The notes under the pieces were generated by a model. The model did no database searches. It was not told where the DNA came from and was given only the letters and a program-made list of their open reading frames with translations. From NCBI GenBank assembly GCA_963970005.1, contig CAXAMN010001470.1:1-64000 (forward strand): DNA of 64,000 nucleotides. Reading direction: 5' to 3'. Position numbers and translations under genes: made by a program. Positions within the stretch are counted from its first letter, which is position 1, and each line of letters begins with the position of its first letter. This document shows, piece by piece, positions 33,666-42,847 of this stretch. This DNA comes from Durusdinium trenchii (taxonomy: Eukaryota; Sar; Dinophyceae; Suessiales; Symbiodiniaceae).

Positions 33666-34555
33666 CTCCCAACGAGGAGGCTTCATTCATTGTGGAGGCT
33701 TTTGCACTGAACATGTTGTGGTGGAGGGCTTCAATCAGGTTGTTTTCCTCTCCGAGTTGAAACTGGCCTCTTCAAGGTTATGACCGCATCGAAGGGCCAG
33801 CGCTGCTATTCACAGGCATCAGTAGTAGCGGGGTTGAACATTACGATGAAGACACTTTATGGCATTTCAAAACCTTCAAGTCGTGTCAGGGAAAAATTCC
33901 GACTCAGAAATCACTATTCCGAAGCTGCGATTGCTTCTAGGGTGAAGGCCATCGCTAGTATGTGATCTTTTCAGACACCAGGTGAGGAATCGGTCGGTTT
34001 GGTTTCTGAATCACGGGCGAGTTTTGGAATAATAGTCTATTTCTGTGAACATATGATATATAGTATATAGAGTAGTTTTAGAATCATAGTTTTGGAATCC
34101 AGCTGTATTAGTCGGAATTACGGCTTCCGAATCATAGTTTCTGAATCCATCATTGTCATGTGTTAGCCTGCCAGGGCTAGATTGGCTCCAAAATGAGGAG
34201 GAGGAGTGGAATTTGCTTTGCTTGATTCGGTTTGACACAGCTTTTGCAAGTTTGCAAGGGGTTTCGGCCAGATGCGGCGAGGTCGCCACTCCAGCAGCAC
34301 AAGCCTGGCATTTGTGGGTACGCGAGCAACGCAAGCCCTCATGTTCCCACACCCTTCTTGGGCAGTTTGAGCGCTTGAGTAGGAACTCTGTAGTTGTGAA
34401 TGTTGGTTCGTGAGCCACAGGTCAAGACTACTTGCAGCTCCTGTGCAGTTGCTCACCTTTTTGGAGGCGAATGGCTTGAATTCTTTGGAGTGACGTTGAG
34501 TTTGGGATAGAGTCAATAGAGATTGAACCGGTTCTTGGGAGCTTCACTGTCACAG
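33666..34555. other. Stretch with GAATCATAG-type repeats
   Basis: Degenerate units of TTCTGAATC, TTTTGGAATC and GAATCATAG recur at about 33895-34150. GTGAAGGCCATCGCTAGTATG (33941-33961) is a TAG-family piece. A possible coding block ends near 34413 (EVATPAAQAWHLWVREQRK), with low support. Confidence 0.35.
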
Positions 34556-35124
34556 GTGCCTACCTGATGGTGGATGAAAATGGTCATTTGGCCATTGCCT
34601 TTGATCCGTGTTGCCTGTTTTGCTACCCGCAATCTTTTATCGCTCTCGGGCACAACATTACTTCCGAAGAACAGTCCTCAGATGCAACACGTTGAAGCAG
34701 GTGTCAGTTTCGTCTTTGTGTTTGTAAAGATGATATCACATCTCGTCTTTGGTGTTTGAAGTTTACAGATCAATAAGAGGCTACACTGTCACCCACTGGT
34801 GGTCTATGGCAGCCTGACACCTAGGGGTGCCAGTGGATCTGAAGCGGAGATTCAAACTTGCTCCTGACAACATGGTAAACTCAAAGACTTTCTGTGATAG
34901 AAGGTAAAGCAAGGAAGAAAGAAGGGAAGTTGAAAGGTCTACAGCATATAGTGAAAAAGAACAAAAGACAAGAAAGACACAAGAAAGAATCTCCTGCATC
35001 CACCTTGAGGCCGGCTGGCTGTGCAGCATTGAATGATGACATTTTTCACTTCGTGGGTTTCTCCTTTGGCCCGGATGAAGGGGAGCAGATCTTTCAGGAT
35101 GGCGCGGAGCCTAAGCCGTACTGA
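34556..35124 (+). CDS. Exon cluster ending in a probable terminal exon
   Basis: 34556-34607 (after CACAG) reads AYLMVDENGHLAIAFDP with a GT donor. A block from 34769 (after TTACAG) reads INKRLHCHPLVVYGSLTPRG. The block from 34894 reads GKARKKEGKLKGLQHIVKKN, then AALNDDIFHFVGFSFGPDE, GEQIFQDGAEPKPY, and stops at 35122-35124. The splice pattern between them is not resolved. No family is recognised. Confidence 0.4.
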
Positions 35125-36093
35125 ACGAATGCGCCAGGTTGTTTCCTCAAAACATTTGAAGTTGCTTCCAGACAAGCAAACGAGTCTGTTGTACTTGATG
35201 GCCGCACTGGTGTGAAACCACGACAGCTTCGCAATTTTATAGAGACACCATCCAGATTCAATCTACAATCTATCAGGTGCTACTTGCGGCCAGAGAACAA
35301 TTGAAGTGGCAAACAGCTCTGGGTGGTCTTCTGCTGCTGCGAAGTCTCTAGTGGCCTGGCTTTGGGGTTCTGAATGGAACATTGGATCAACCACTGTCAG
35401 AGAGTGATCTCTTGAGCCTGAGAGCTCCACAACACTGGTTGAATGAGTTTAGGAACATGCCTTGGAAGTTTTCATAGACTTTGAAATTCACGAGCTGCTT
35501 GGAGTGGAAGTTGGAAGCTAAGGTCATGTTCGGTGGCAACACAACCAGCCTCTCGAGACTTGTCGAAGGATTGACTCACGTTCAGTTGTCGACTGGTGCT
35601 ATGTGAGAAGTTTCATCGCACCGTGAGGCGATGCCAGGAGCCTCTAGTAGCGTTCTTGCTCCTAGTAGTGAGGCCAGGAGCCCCTAGTCCCTAGTAGCGT
35701 TCTTGCTCCTAGTAGTGAGGCCAGGAGCCCCTAGTAGCGTTCTTGCTCCTACATAAATAGAGGTTGTGATGCGCAGTCAATCACTAGTGAACTGGATTCG
35801 GTGTCGCTGGTCACTGGATCGAGCCAAGGATTTTTTCCGGCGAGATGGATGCTGTACAATCCCCAGCCCTGCTTTTTTTGAGGACGAAAGAAGAAAGGAA
35901 AAGAAGATGAGGCCCCTCAAAGAAAGCCTTATTAAAGGGGCCCAAACACCTTTTGTTTCCTCTCTTTTTTCATTTGCAGCTACCAGTGATGTGCAAGCTT
36001 AGAGCTACCGGCAAGGCAGATTTATGTTCCGTGTTTTACTTTCAGGTGAAGACCACTATATCAGATAAACTCAGGACTCTGATTTGTATATGC
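35125..36093. other. Non-coding stretch holding a TAG-type array
   Basis: 35636-35755 is a tandem run of CTAGTAGCGTTCTTGCTC and CTAGTAGTGAGGCCAGGAGC units, three rounds in direct order. The remainder, up to the left end of the recombinase element at 36094, shows no supported exon. Confidence 0.6.
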
Positions 36094-36137
36094 CTCACTA
36101 TCACTAAGCATTCCATCGCTGGCGTCAAGCTTTCTGG
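36094..36137. repeat. Split direct repeat A1
   Basis: Begins CTCACTATCACTAAGCATTC and ends CAAGCTTTCTGG; matches A2 at 37363-37406 except C/T in GCTGGCGTC. Confidence 0.9.
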
Positions 36138-36154
36138 TTCGAGTCCGGGCGCGC

Positions 36155-37187
36155 ATGAGCTGGCCTCTCGCACTGGAAGTGGTGCGGGAGCTGCGGTGGT
36201 TCTGGCCGGCAGCTGCGACTTCTGGTGTGGGGTTGGCGCCCTTGGTACTCGTGGCAGGGTATACACCGCGTGGTGAACTGAATCTTCTTGGCGGGCTTGC
36301 CACGGCGACCTCCACGCGGATGAAACATTGTCTTGCAGCCTTCAATAGTTGGTGTTCTAATATGTGGCGCGTGTTCCTTTCACCGAGGTTTTGAGCTCAG
36401 CTGAATCAGCGAATCTTGCATTGCGCGGCTACGGTCTTGACCTTTTCCGGCAAGGGAAGCCAAGGTATCTTCTTGTTTATGCCATTACAGCAGTTCAACA
36501 ACTTCGTCCTGAGTTCAGGCGGCAGTTGGCAGGAGCTTGGCAAGTTGATGCCAAATGGCAGTTGGAGGAGCCTGGACAGTGTCGTGCAGTTTTACCCGCT
36601 CCGTTGTTCAGAGCGGCACTAGCAGTGGCATTGTTGTGGGGCTGGCATTGTTTTGCTGGCATGTTGATTCTTGGATTTGGGGCGATGTTGCGCCCAAATG
36701 AGTACTTGAATTTGACCAGACGAGATCTGGTCTTCCCTGAAGATGCCATGCTGAGGCAGCAGGTGTTGTTCATCCATGTCAGCAACCCAAAGACTGCCCG
36801 GTTTGCAAGGCGACAACACGTTCGGTTGGATGACGCTTCTCTATTGCTGTTGCTAGGTTGTCTTTATTTTGATTGGGATTTGAGTGCCCGCCTGTTCCCC
36901 TGGGCATTCCTAGGAGGCAGACTGAAAGGGGCGTGACGCCAGGTGTCTTGAGAGGAAGCGGCGCAACCCATTCATATATTGAGAACGAAAGTATTCCTGC
37001 CATACAGTGGTGGGGACGCTGGAGCCGGCAGAAAACATTGGAGTACTACATCCAAGAGGTCGCAGCGCAACTTTTCTTGTTTGATCTTGACCTGGCGGTG
37101 CGTCGTCGTATAGCATTGTTGGAGGGAGAACTTGCTACAGTTGTGCAGGGAGTGTTCCCGTCTTGCTTGTTTTGCGCAAAGCAGTAA
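36155..37187 (+). pseudogene. Tyrosine recombinase, frameshifted
   Basis: Three consecutive frames make up one protein. 36155 to about 36370 is the N-terminal helical region (ATSTRMKHCLAAFNSWCSNM). About 36370 to 36900 continues with ESANLALRGYGLDLFRQGK and reaches the catalytic domain (LGFGAMLRPNEYLNLTRRDL, with the first catalytic Arg in LRP), then HVSNPKTARFARRQHVRLDD. About 36905 to 37187 has the second Arg in VLRGSGATHSY, GRWSRQKT and the likely nucleophilic Tyr in EYYIQEV. The His of the usual HxxR is replaced by Gly, and the later His by the Arg of GRW, as in some eukaryotic DIRS/Crypton-type enzymes. Two frame changes (near 36370 and 36905) suggest it is broken, unless they are assembly errors. 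It ends at TAA after FCAKQ. Confidence 0.75.
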
Positions 37188-37204
37188 GTTAGAGTTGGAA
37201 AGAC

Positions 37205-37362
37205 AAGCTCGTCCTCTACAGTCGACATTGTACATTGTGCAACATGGATGTTGTCAGTTGATCTTGGTTGGACGCGACTTCCCTTCCAGTGTATGTTGCA
37301 ACATGATCATCCTGCAAAGCAGGAAGGGAACCTTTGAACCAGCGGAAAACAGCTCGAGTGAT
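37205..37362. repeat. Split direct repeat B1
   Basis: 158 bp starting AAGCTCGTCCTCTACAGTCG and ending CAGCTCGAGTGAT, immediately followed by A2. Differs from B2 at one base (GGGAACC against GGGCACC). Confidence 0.9.
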
Positions 37363-37406
37363 CTCACTATCACTAAGCATTCCATCGCTGGTGTCAAGCT
37401 TTCTGG
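37363..37406. repeat. Split direct repeat A2
   Basis: Second copy of the 44-bp A repeat, directly abutting B1. Confidence 0.9.
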
Positions 37407-37427
37407 CCCGCCCGGCCTCCCAAAGAG

Positions 37428-37585
37428 AAGCTCGTCCTCTACAGTCGACATTGTACATTGTGCAACATGGATGTTGTCAGTTGATCTTGGTTGGACGCGA
37501 CTTCCCTTCCAGTGTATGTTGCAACATGATCATCCTGCAAAGCAGGAAGGGCACCTTTGAACCAGCGGAAAACAGCTCGAGTGAT
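37428..37585. repeat. Split direct repeat B2
   Basis: Second copy of the 158-bp B repeat, 21 bp after A2; its end runs into a (TA)n tract. Confidence 0.9.
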
Positions 37586-37635
37586 ATATATATATATATA
37601 TTTGTATACTTGGGATAGGAGGCTTTCGGATGTAG

Positions 37636-37734
37636 AGTGAGGTGGACATCTTGGAAGAGAATTTGCAAACAATGGTTGGTGAGCTCGCTCAGCGCTGTGA
37701 GGCAGCGATCTTCGCCACGGAAATGACCGTGCAG
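37636..37734 (+). CDS. Candidate exon, 33 codons, right after the recombinase element
   Basis: Begins after TGTAG and ends CAG|GTGACA, exactly 99 nt in phase 0. It reads SEVDILEENLQTMVGELAQR, then CEAAIFATEMTVQ. The composition is clearly protein-like. It lies 50 bp after the element, so the element may sit in an intron of its gene. No family is recognised. Confidence 0.5.
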
Positions 37735-38688
37735 GTGACACTGGGTTTAGCTTCCACCGAAGGCAACAGCGTCCCAAACACAAGCTCGAGACTTTACTGA
37801 CCGGACAACGCCCTTGAGTTGAATAGGTACGACTACGGGTCAAAAGGGCAGATGTGTTATTTTCCATTTAGTCACAGGAAGTTTTGTGTTGTCAGGATTT
37901 GCGGCACGACATGATTGCGGCAACATGGAGAGGTGAAGGCGGGATGAGGTCCACACAAGAGTAGGGTCTCCTGTTTTGGAACTACTAGCGATGGCCTCCA
38001 TCCAACCTTCCACCATCCCCGCTTCAGGTCCGACCTTTGCCCAACGCTACCTCGCAAGCGCTTGTGGGAGCCTCAATACAGCTGCAGGGAAAGGGCCAAG
38101 GATTTGGTCCTTTACAACTTCCGACCTTTGACTCGACATCATCCTAAGGTGAAGACTCTCGCTTGGCAAATTCCAACTTCCCACGGTGTGGGCTGGAGGC
38201 TGGCTATGGCTGGCTATGGCTGGCTAGCGGCTAGCTGGCTGTGACAAATTTGAGAGTGTTGCAAGGTTGCTGTAGGTGGTAGCGTTCGACTGATACCCTG
38301 ATCCAATTCAACACCCAAAGCTGACTTTCGGATCAAGTGAGCGTGAAGTCCTTTCAACATTGTTTGGGACGTGTGGTGGAGAAAACAGGTTGAACAGATT
38401 TTGGCAGAAACATGGCCATGTGCTGGAAGCTGAGATGGGCCGATCATGAAAGGAAGGAATTCCTTCTGCCAAAAGCAAGAAAGAACCGTCCCCTAGCACG
38501 GCACGTGATTCATATGGCTTGATGGCCCTGCTTTGGCATTCGGATCTTGTACGGACTATCAGTTTGTCTCCGTTCTTCTAGGTCCAGGGCGACATGTGCG
38601 GCTGCTTCGCCAAGCTCAAAGGCGCCCATTTGGCAGGACGAACCGTTTTGGCAATTTCTATGTTAAAAGCAGATCAGCAAACATGCAG
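37735..38688. other. Intron or intergenic stretch
   Basis: Contains a TAG-family piece (CTACTAGCGATGGCCTCCATCC, about 37981-38002) and a short GGCTATGGCTGGCTA duplication near 38203-38225. No gene is supported. Confidence 0.3.
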
Positions 38689-38819
38689 ACGTTTTGGCAG
38701 CTTGAGCAGCCTGCCAGGCAAGCGAGAGCTTCAATGCTCCATAGGATGCGCTGGCTCGAATCTTCGAAGGACACTGCCATGGCCTTGTACTCTCTGTCGG
38801 CCTGTAGAGCGATCTGCAG
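38689..38819 (+). CDS. Candidate exon with GC donor
   Basis: After ATGCAG the frame reads TFWQLEQPARQARASMLHRM, RWLESSKDTAMALYSLSAC and RAIC, ending AG|GCAAAA (GC donor, common in dinoflagellate introns). The helical, TPR-like composition is suggestive, but no family can be named. Confidence 0.4.
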
Positions 38820-41184
38820 GCAAAAACCACATGAAGATTGGCAACGGAGCTCTCCACAGTGTCAGCAATCCGTCAACCTTAAGGTTTCTATTGCCGTTTT
38901 GATTTGTTGACAGCTACTCGTAGCTTCTCCCAAATGCAGTAGCAGCAATCTGTATGGAGGGTTCTTATTTCAGGGCTGCAAGTGGTAGATCCTCTCAAAG
39001 CAAGGCCATCACAACGGTTGCCACACCTTTTTCCTAAGAGAAAGGGAAGAAAGGGAAGAAAGGAATTCTGGCTGTGAAACACTAGTCTGTCGGTTGGGGT
39101 AAAGATTTTGTTGCAGTAGCATCTGACCAAGGCCAAAGCTGCTGGAGGAACGTTGCTCAGTGACATGGCCATGACGCGGATTTAAATGGTCTGTTTGTCG
39201 CACAGTGTGATAGACACAGGCTTGAGGCCATTGGACTGGGGTGGGATTGCAATCGAGATTTCGACCAGTTGGCTGGGTGCAGGTCCAACTGTAGCCCGGG
39301 CATGGTGACATCTATTTTGGGGACTTTTTGTCATTGCTGACCTGATGGTCTTGGCACATCTGAATATTAATCGATCGAGAATCCAAACCTAGCCAAGGAT
39401 GAGCTCCATCTTGGCAAGTCTTGTCAGACAGATGGTGACTGTGACTCGTGTGATTCCCAGCACGCTGAAAGGTTTGGACCAAGAGAAGCCCACTTACCAG
39501 AGCACTCTGTGAAACTCCACAGATTCGGTGAGAGATCACGGATCCCAATATAAACTTGTCCGTGTTCTTACGATGAAGGCGGCCGATAAGAAGCTTGTCT
39601 TGTTGCTGCAGCTGCAGGCTTTTCCCACCAATTGGTCAAGAAGCGAAGCTAGTGTGCGATTCAGCCAGGGACTGAGACGTGGAGAAAATACAAGCGCTGC
39701 TTTGTGCATCAAGGTTTGGACATGAACAGCGCAAAGAGTGGAGCCTGTGAGTTTCTGTTTTCTCCCGCTTTGCCCCCTGAGGACACGTTTAAATGCACAT
39801 TTGGAACGACCTTCGTTCCCTGGCATGAACTTTGGGAAGGGAAAGACAGGAGGATATGGCAATGAAGTCTAAGGATATGGAGGGGTCAAGTAGGCTGCAA
39901 AAACCAAACAGGGCTTGGATACTTTATATTCTCAGAGATCATATTCCAGAGAAGCCTCGCCTGTTTGTAGACTGTTGACAGCTGAGGTGCTTCCCCAGCA
40001 CCTTCTTGAGGGTTCCTTGTGCATTGCCAGGGGCAGGAAGATAGAAACGGTTTTTGTTCAGTGCATTACTACTAGTAACAAAAAGGCTACTAGTAACAAA
40101 GGTCATCGCTACTAGGAGCAAGGACGCTATTAGCATTTGCCCTGTGAGATTTACACATCAGGCGAACGCATCACACGAAGACATCACACGCCAGGAGCTC
40201 CCCACCCCTGGAGCGGTGGCAAGCACAATATCTTTTGGCTGCACTGTGAGCTGTCAGCATTTACAGACTCACCCAAGCAGCCTTAGATGAAACTTTTGGA
40301 TTGTACAGTATCTCTTTGGTTGTATTTTGGAAGCTACTTCAGCAAGGTCCACAGTTCAAGACACACCCACTACCTCTGTGTAGTTTGGGATCGGAGTTGA
40401 ATGGGGTACAAATGGGCGGCAAAGACTGAGAAGATCCGAAAGCCCGAAAGCTCTAGTGCCGTGCGCTTTGTTTGACAGACCCATCAGCCTCAGGACCAAA
40501 AACAACGCTTCGATCTTTTTGACGGTTGAAACGCCTGGAAGCCCGGATGGTGGTGGAAGGAAGAAAGATGATAAAGACGTAGTGATTTAGTGATTTGGCA
40601 GAATACAGAAATAATTCCGCCTCAGCATGACTAAGGACGGACGGGTGTGACCTCGTCGATGCAAATGCTGGATGCCTGGAAGGGTTTTTGTCTAGAACTC
40701 TTTGTGCGGGTCATTGATCATGCTCCTTAAAGCCAAGGTCTCGACCGACTTTGTCACTGCCCATGACGGCTCTACTGCCTTTGACAGACAGGCCTTGCAT
40801 TTCATTCCTCCACATGCCAGTTTCTCACAAGTTCAAAGGGAGCTGTGCAAGCGCTGGCAATTGCTTTTGTGAGAATACTAAAATTGTTGCTATAGAAGTG
40901 CTCGCTCTGAGGCTGCAGACTTCAAAACAACAGCGGGGCTGCCAGGAAATACAAGTTCCTGGACGCAGCATTTTGTTCATCCGTGCAGCCGTTTGGAACA
41001 CGCGAAGGGAGTCAATTGAATTTCCTGGCCCTATGCTGCGGACAACAATTTCCCTTCAGTGCCTTGCGGCCTTGCGATAGTTGAACCTTTGAACCGAGGT
41101 GACAGAAACCACCACTGCCATGGCTAGTTTGAACGAAACTACCACGGAAACTTCCACGCAGCTCGGCAAAGAAGTCTTGATTGT
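38820..41184. other. Stretch with a few short exon candidates and a TAG array
   Basis: 39214-39282 (HRLEAIGLGWDCNRDFDQLA, AG...GT borders) and a block near 39570-39720 (KKLVLLLQLQAFPTNWSR) are weak exon candidates. A TAG-type array in inverted orientation lies at about 40066-40136 (ACTAGTAACAAAGG, CTACTAGGAGCAAGGACGC). Remaining frames are not supported. Confidence 0.3.
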
Positions 41185-41766
41185 TTGATGGGGGCTTTTG
41201 CATACCACACGCTCCACAACTTGGGCAATTTGCTTGACAGGGGTGCAAGCACAAGCGAGCAAGCAACGACGAGTACCGCGGAAACAACCATGGACGAGTT
41301 GCTCTTTGAGGGCAAGCTGGAGGCTCTTTTGACTTTTCACCTTTCAGATCAGATTTTCGTGGATTGTGGGGGTGGAAAGGGCTTGACAGTTGAGGCCAGT
41401 TCTTCTCACCAAGATTCATATCTCCGTGCTTTCGTTGCAGGTCAGTTTGGACTTGCCGAATGTGGTTGCACATGACCCAGGAAACACACCTCTATTTTCG
41501 CAACACATGTGCAGTGCGCTCGAAAGCTGTTGCCAAGAGTCGTTGAGGAGTCGTACCAGAATTGGATGTTTGGGGTTGTTTGGGGCAACTATGGGTCAAG
41601 CTGTGCTTTTTTCATCGTGCTTTACTGTGCCGCAACCTGTCTTTGTAAGGTTTTCGGCGCTGGAGGTGTGCAGCAGCTGAGGTTCAAGGCGAGAACGATT
41701 GCATTTCTTGGCAAGCATTGGGCGGATACATGTGGATTCTGCGACGACCAAAACAATCTTAAATGA
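41185..41766 (+). CDS. Candidate exon cluster of unknown gene
   Basis: Blocks in order: a frame around 41290-41400 (MDELLFEGKLEALLTFHL, then SDQIFVDCGGGKGLTVEA); 41442 to about 41535 after GTTGCAG (VSLDLPNVVAHDPGNTPLF, then SQHMCSALES); and a frame to about 41764 (EESYQNWMFGVVWGNYGSSC, AFFIVLYCAATCLCKVFG, a possible membrane segment). Frames switch between blocks and borders are uncertain. No family is recognised. Confidence 0.35.
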
Positions 41767-42098
41767 TCTTACATGCAGGTGAATGCCAGCGCGGACAGCA
41801 CGGGGCTGGAGGATAGCATCACAGAGCCAGTACAACTGCTTCACTTGGTTGCCAGATTCATCCACTTCGTTGGACGCTTTCATGGGCAGTGAACCCTTGA
41901 CGTCAGTTGCATTATCATGTCACAATCGAAGCAAGCGGAAGTGTACTGCTCCCAGGGTCTCCTTGCAGTAGGGAGGCCAAGGCTTTTTCGTTTAGATGTG
42001 AGAGAGTGCGATGCTATGAGCTCGAGATAATTTCTATTGTCATTGTACGCTGCTGCTGGTAGAAGCTGTTTCTTTTTTTTATTCTGTTTTACTACAAG

Positions 42099-42188
42099 GA
42101 GCAAGTGCTGAGGTGGCCGAAAAAATTCAAGGCAGCCTGGGATCCTATGTGTCACAGGAGATGGATTCCGACGGATGAGCTTTCAAGG
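42099..42188 (+). CDS. Candidate exon (90 nt)
   Basis: After CTACAAG the frame reads EQVLRWPKKFKAAWDPMCHR, then RWIPTDELSR, with a GTATTT donor; exactly 30 codons. The pattern F..AWDP......IP.DEL faintly recalls the region after the last membrane helix of voltage-gated cation channels. That is inference from a few residues only. Confidence 0.35.
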
Positions 42189-42224
42189 GTATTTACAGTA
42201 GGTCTCAACCAGCTAATGACCTAT

Positions 42225-42425
42225 TTAGCCGAACCCATTTAGATGACGGGCAATGGTTGCCGCTTCCTGTAGCCGCTTCAGCCATCCTGCCAACCAGCTG
42301 AGCTTCTCCTGAGAAATGTGTCGCACTAACCTCTGACGCTTTGTGACATCCTTTGACCACACCGCAGGACCCTTCTCCGGATCTTGCGCATACTGACATG
42401 AAAGAGGAGGCCATTCACTTTGCAT
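42225..42425 (-). CDS. Candidate minus-strand coding fragment
   Basis: Reads PPLSCQYAQDPEKGPAVWSK, DVTKRQRLVRHISQEKLSWL, then AGWLKRLQEAATIARHLNG, and ends in TAA/TAG context near 42225. It is more protein-like than any plus-strand frame over it. It may be an exon of a minus-strand gene or a piece of an old element. No family is recognised. Confidence 0.35.
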   Translation of the reverse strand: MQSEWPPLSCQYAQDPEKGPAVWSKDVTKRQRLVRHISQEKLSWLAGWLKRLQEAATIARHLNGFG

Positions 42426-42847
42426 GGAATCTGTAAAGCCAATCTATCTCTCGACCGACGTTTTCAGGTGCCAGCCACACTTTCCAAGGTCATTAAGGCT
42501 CCATTGTGAATCAGACTTGCTTGTTTAAGTCTTGATTGGTTGATACTTAAGAGTCTTATTGAGAGGGAATGACAGGAGCCAATTCTTTCTTTTCATTTTC
42601 ATGTTCCCTCTCCTTGCTTTTCGTTGAAGATGTTGGCAAAGTCTGCAGAGTCAGAGTTTCTTCGGGCTTTTAAGGTCGAAAGCCGAAAGCCTGCATTTGT
42701 CACCAAGACTGTACTTCAGACTGCATGTTGTATGCAGCAACAGTGTAGAGAAAAGGAAGCATGCTGTTTAGGAACCGTTTTAGAGTTTTAGATGAAGAAC
42801 ACTTTATTGCAGCGTAGCTTTGCCGCGACCAATGGAACTTCGTCTCA
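42426..42847. other. Upstream region of the 831-aa gene
   Basis: No coding block and no clear promoter motif. The stretch may contain the 5' UTR or an upstream intron. Confidence 0.3.

Larger units (their letters stand above)
36094..37585 (+). mobile_element. Compact tyrosine-recombinase element with split direct repeats (A1-body-B1-A2-B2)
   Basis: Repeat A (44 bp) occurs at 36094-36137 and 37363-37406 with one mismatch. Repeat B (158 bp) occurs at 37205-37362 and 37428-37585 with one mismatch. B1 abuts A2 directly, and A2 is followed by 21 bp and then B2. The body between A1 and B1 is one tyrosine-recombinase-like gene. This layout is that of PAT and Ngaro members of the DIRS order, in which split repeats allow a circular intermediate. 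However, there is no RT or RNase H here, and the length is only 1492 bp. An alternative is a tandem pair in which the second copy lost its body, leaving A2-21 bp-B2. Near-identity of the repeats implies a recent origin. A (TA)n tract follows B2. Confidence 0.75.
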
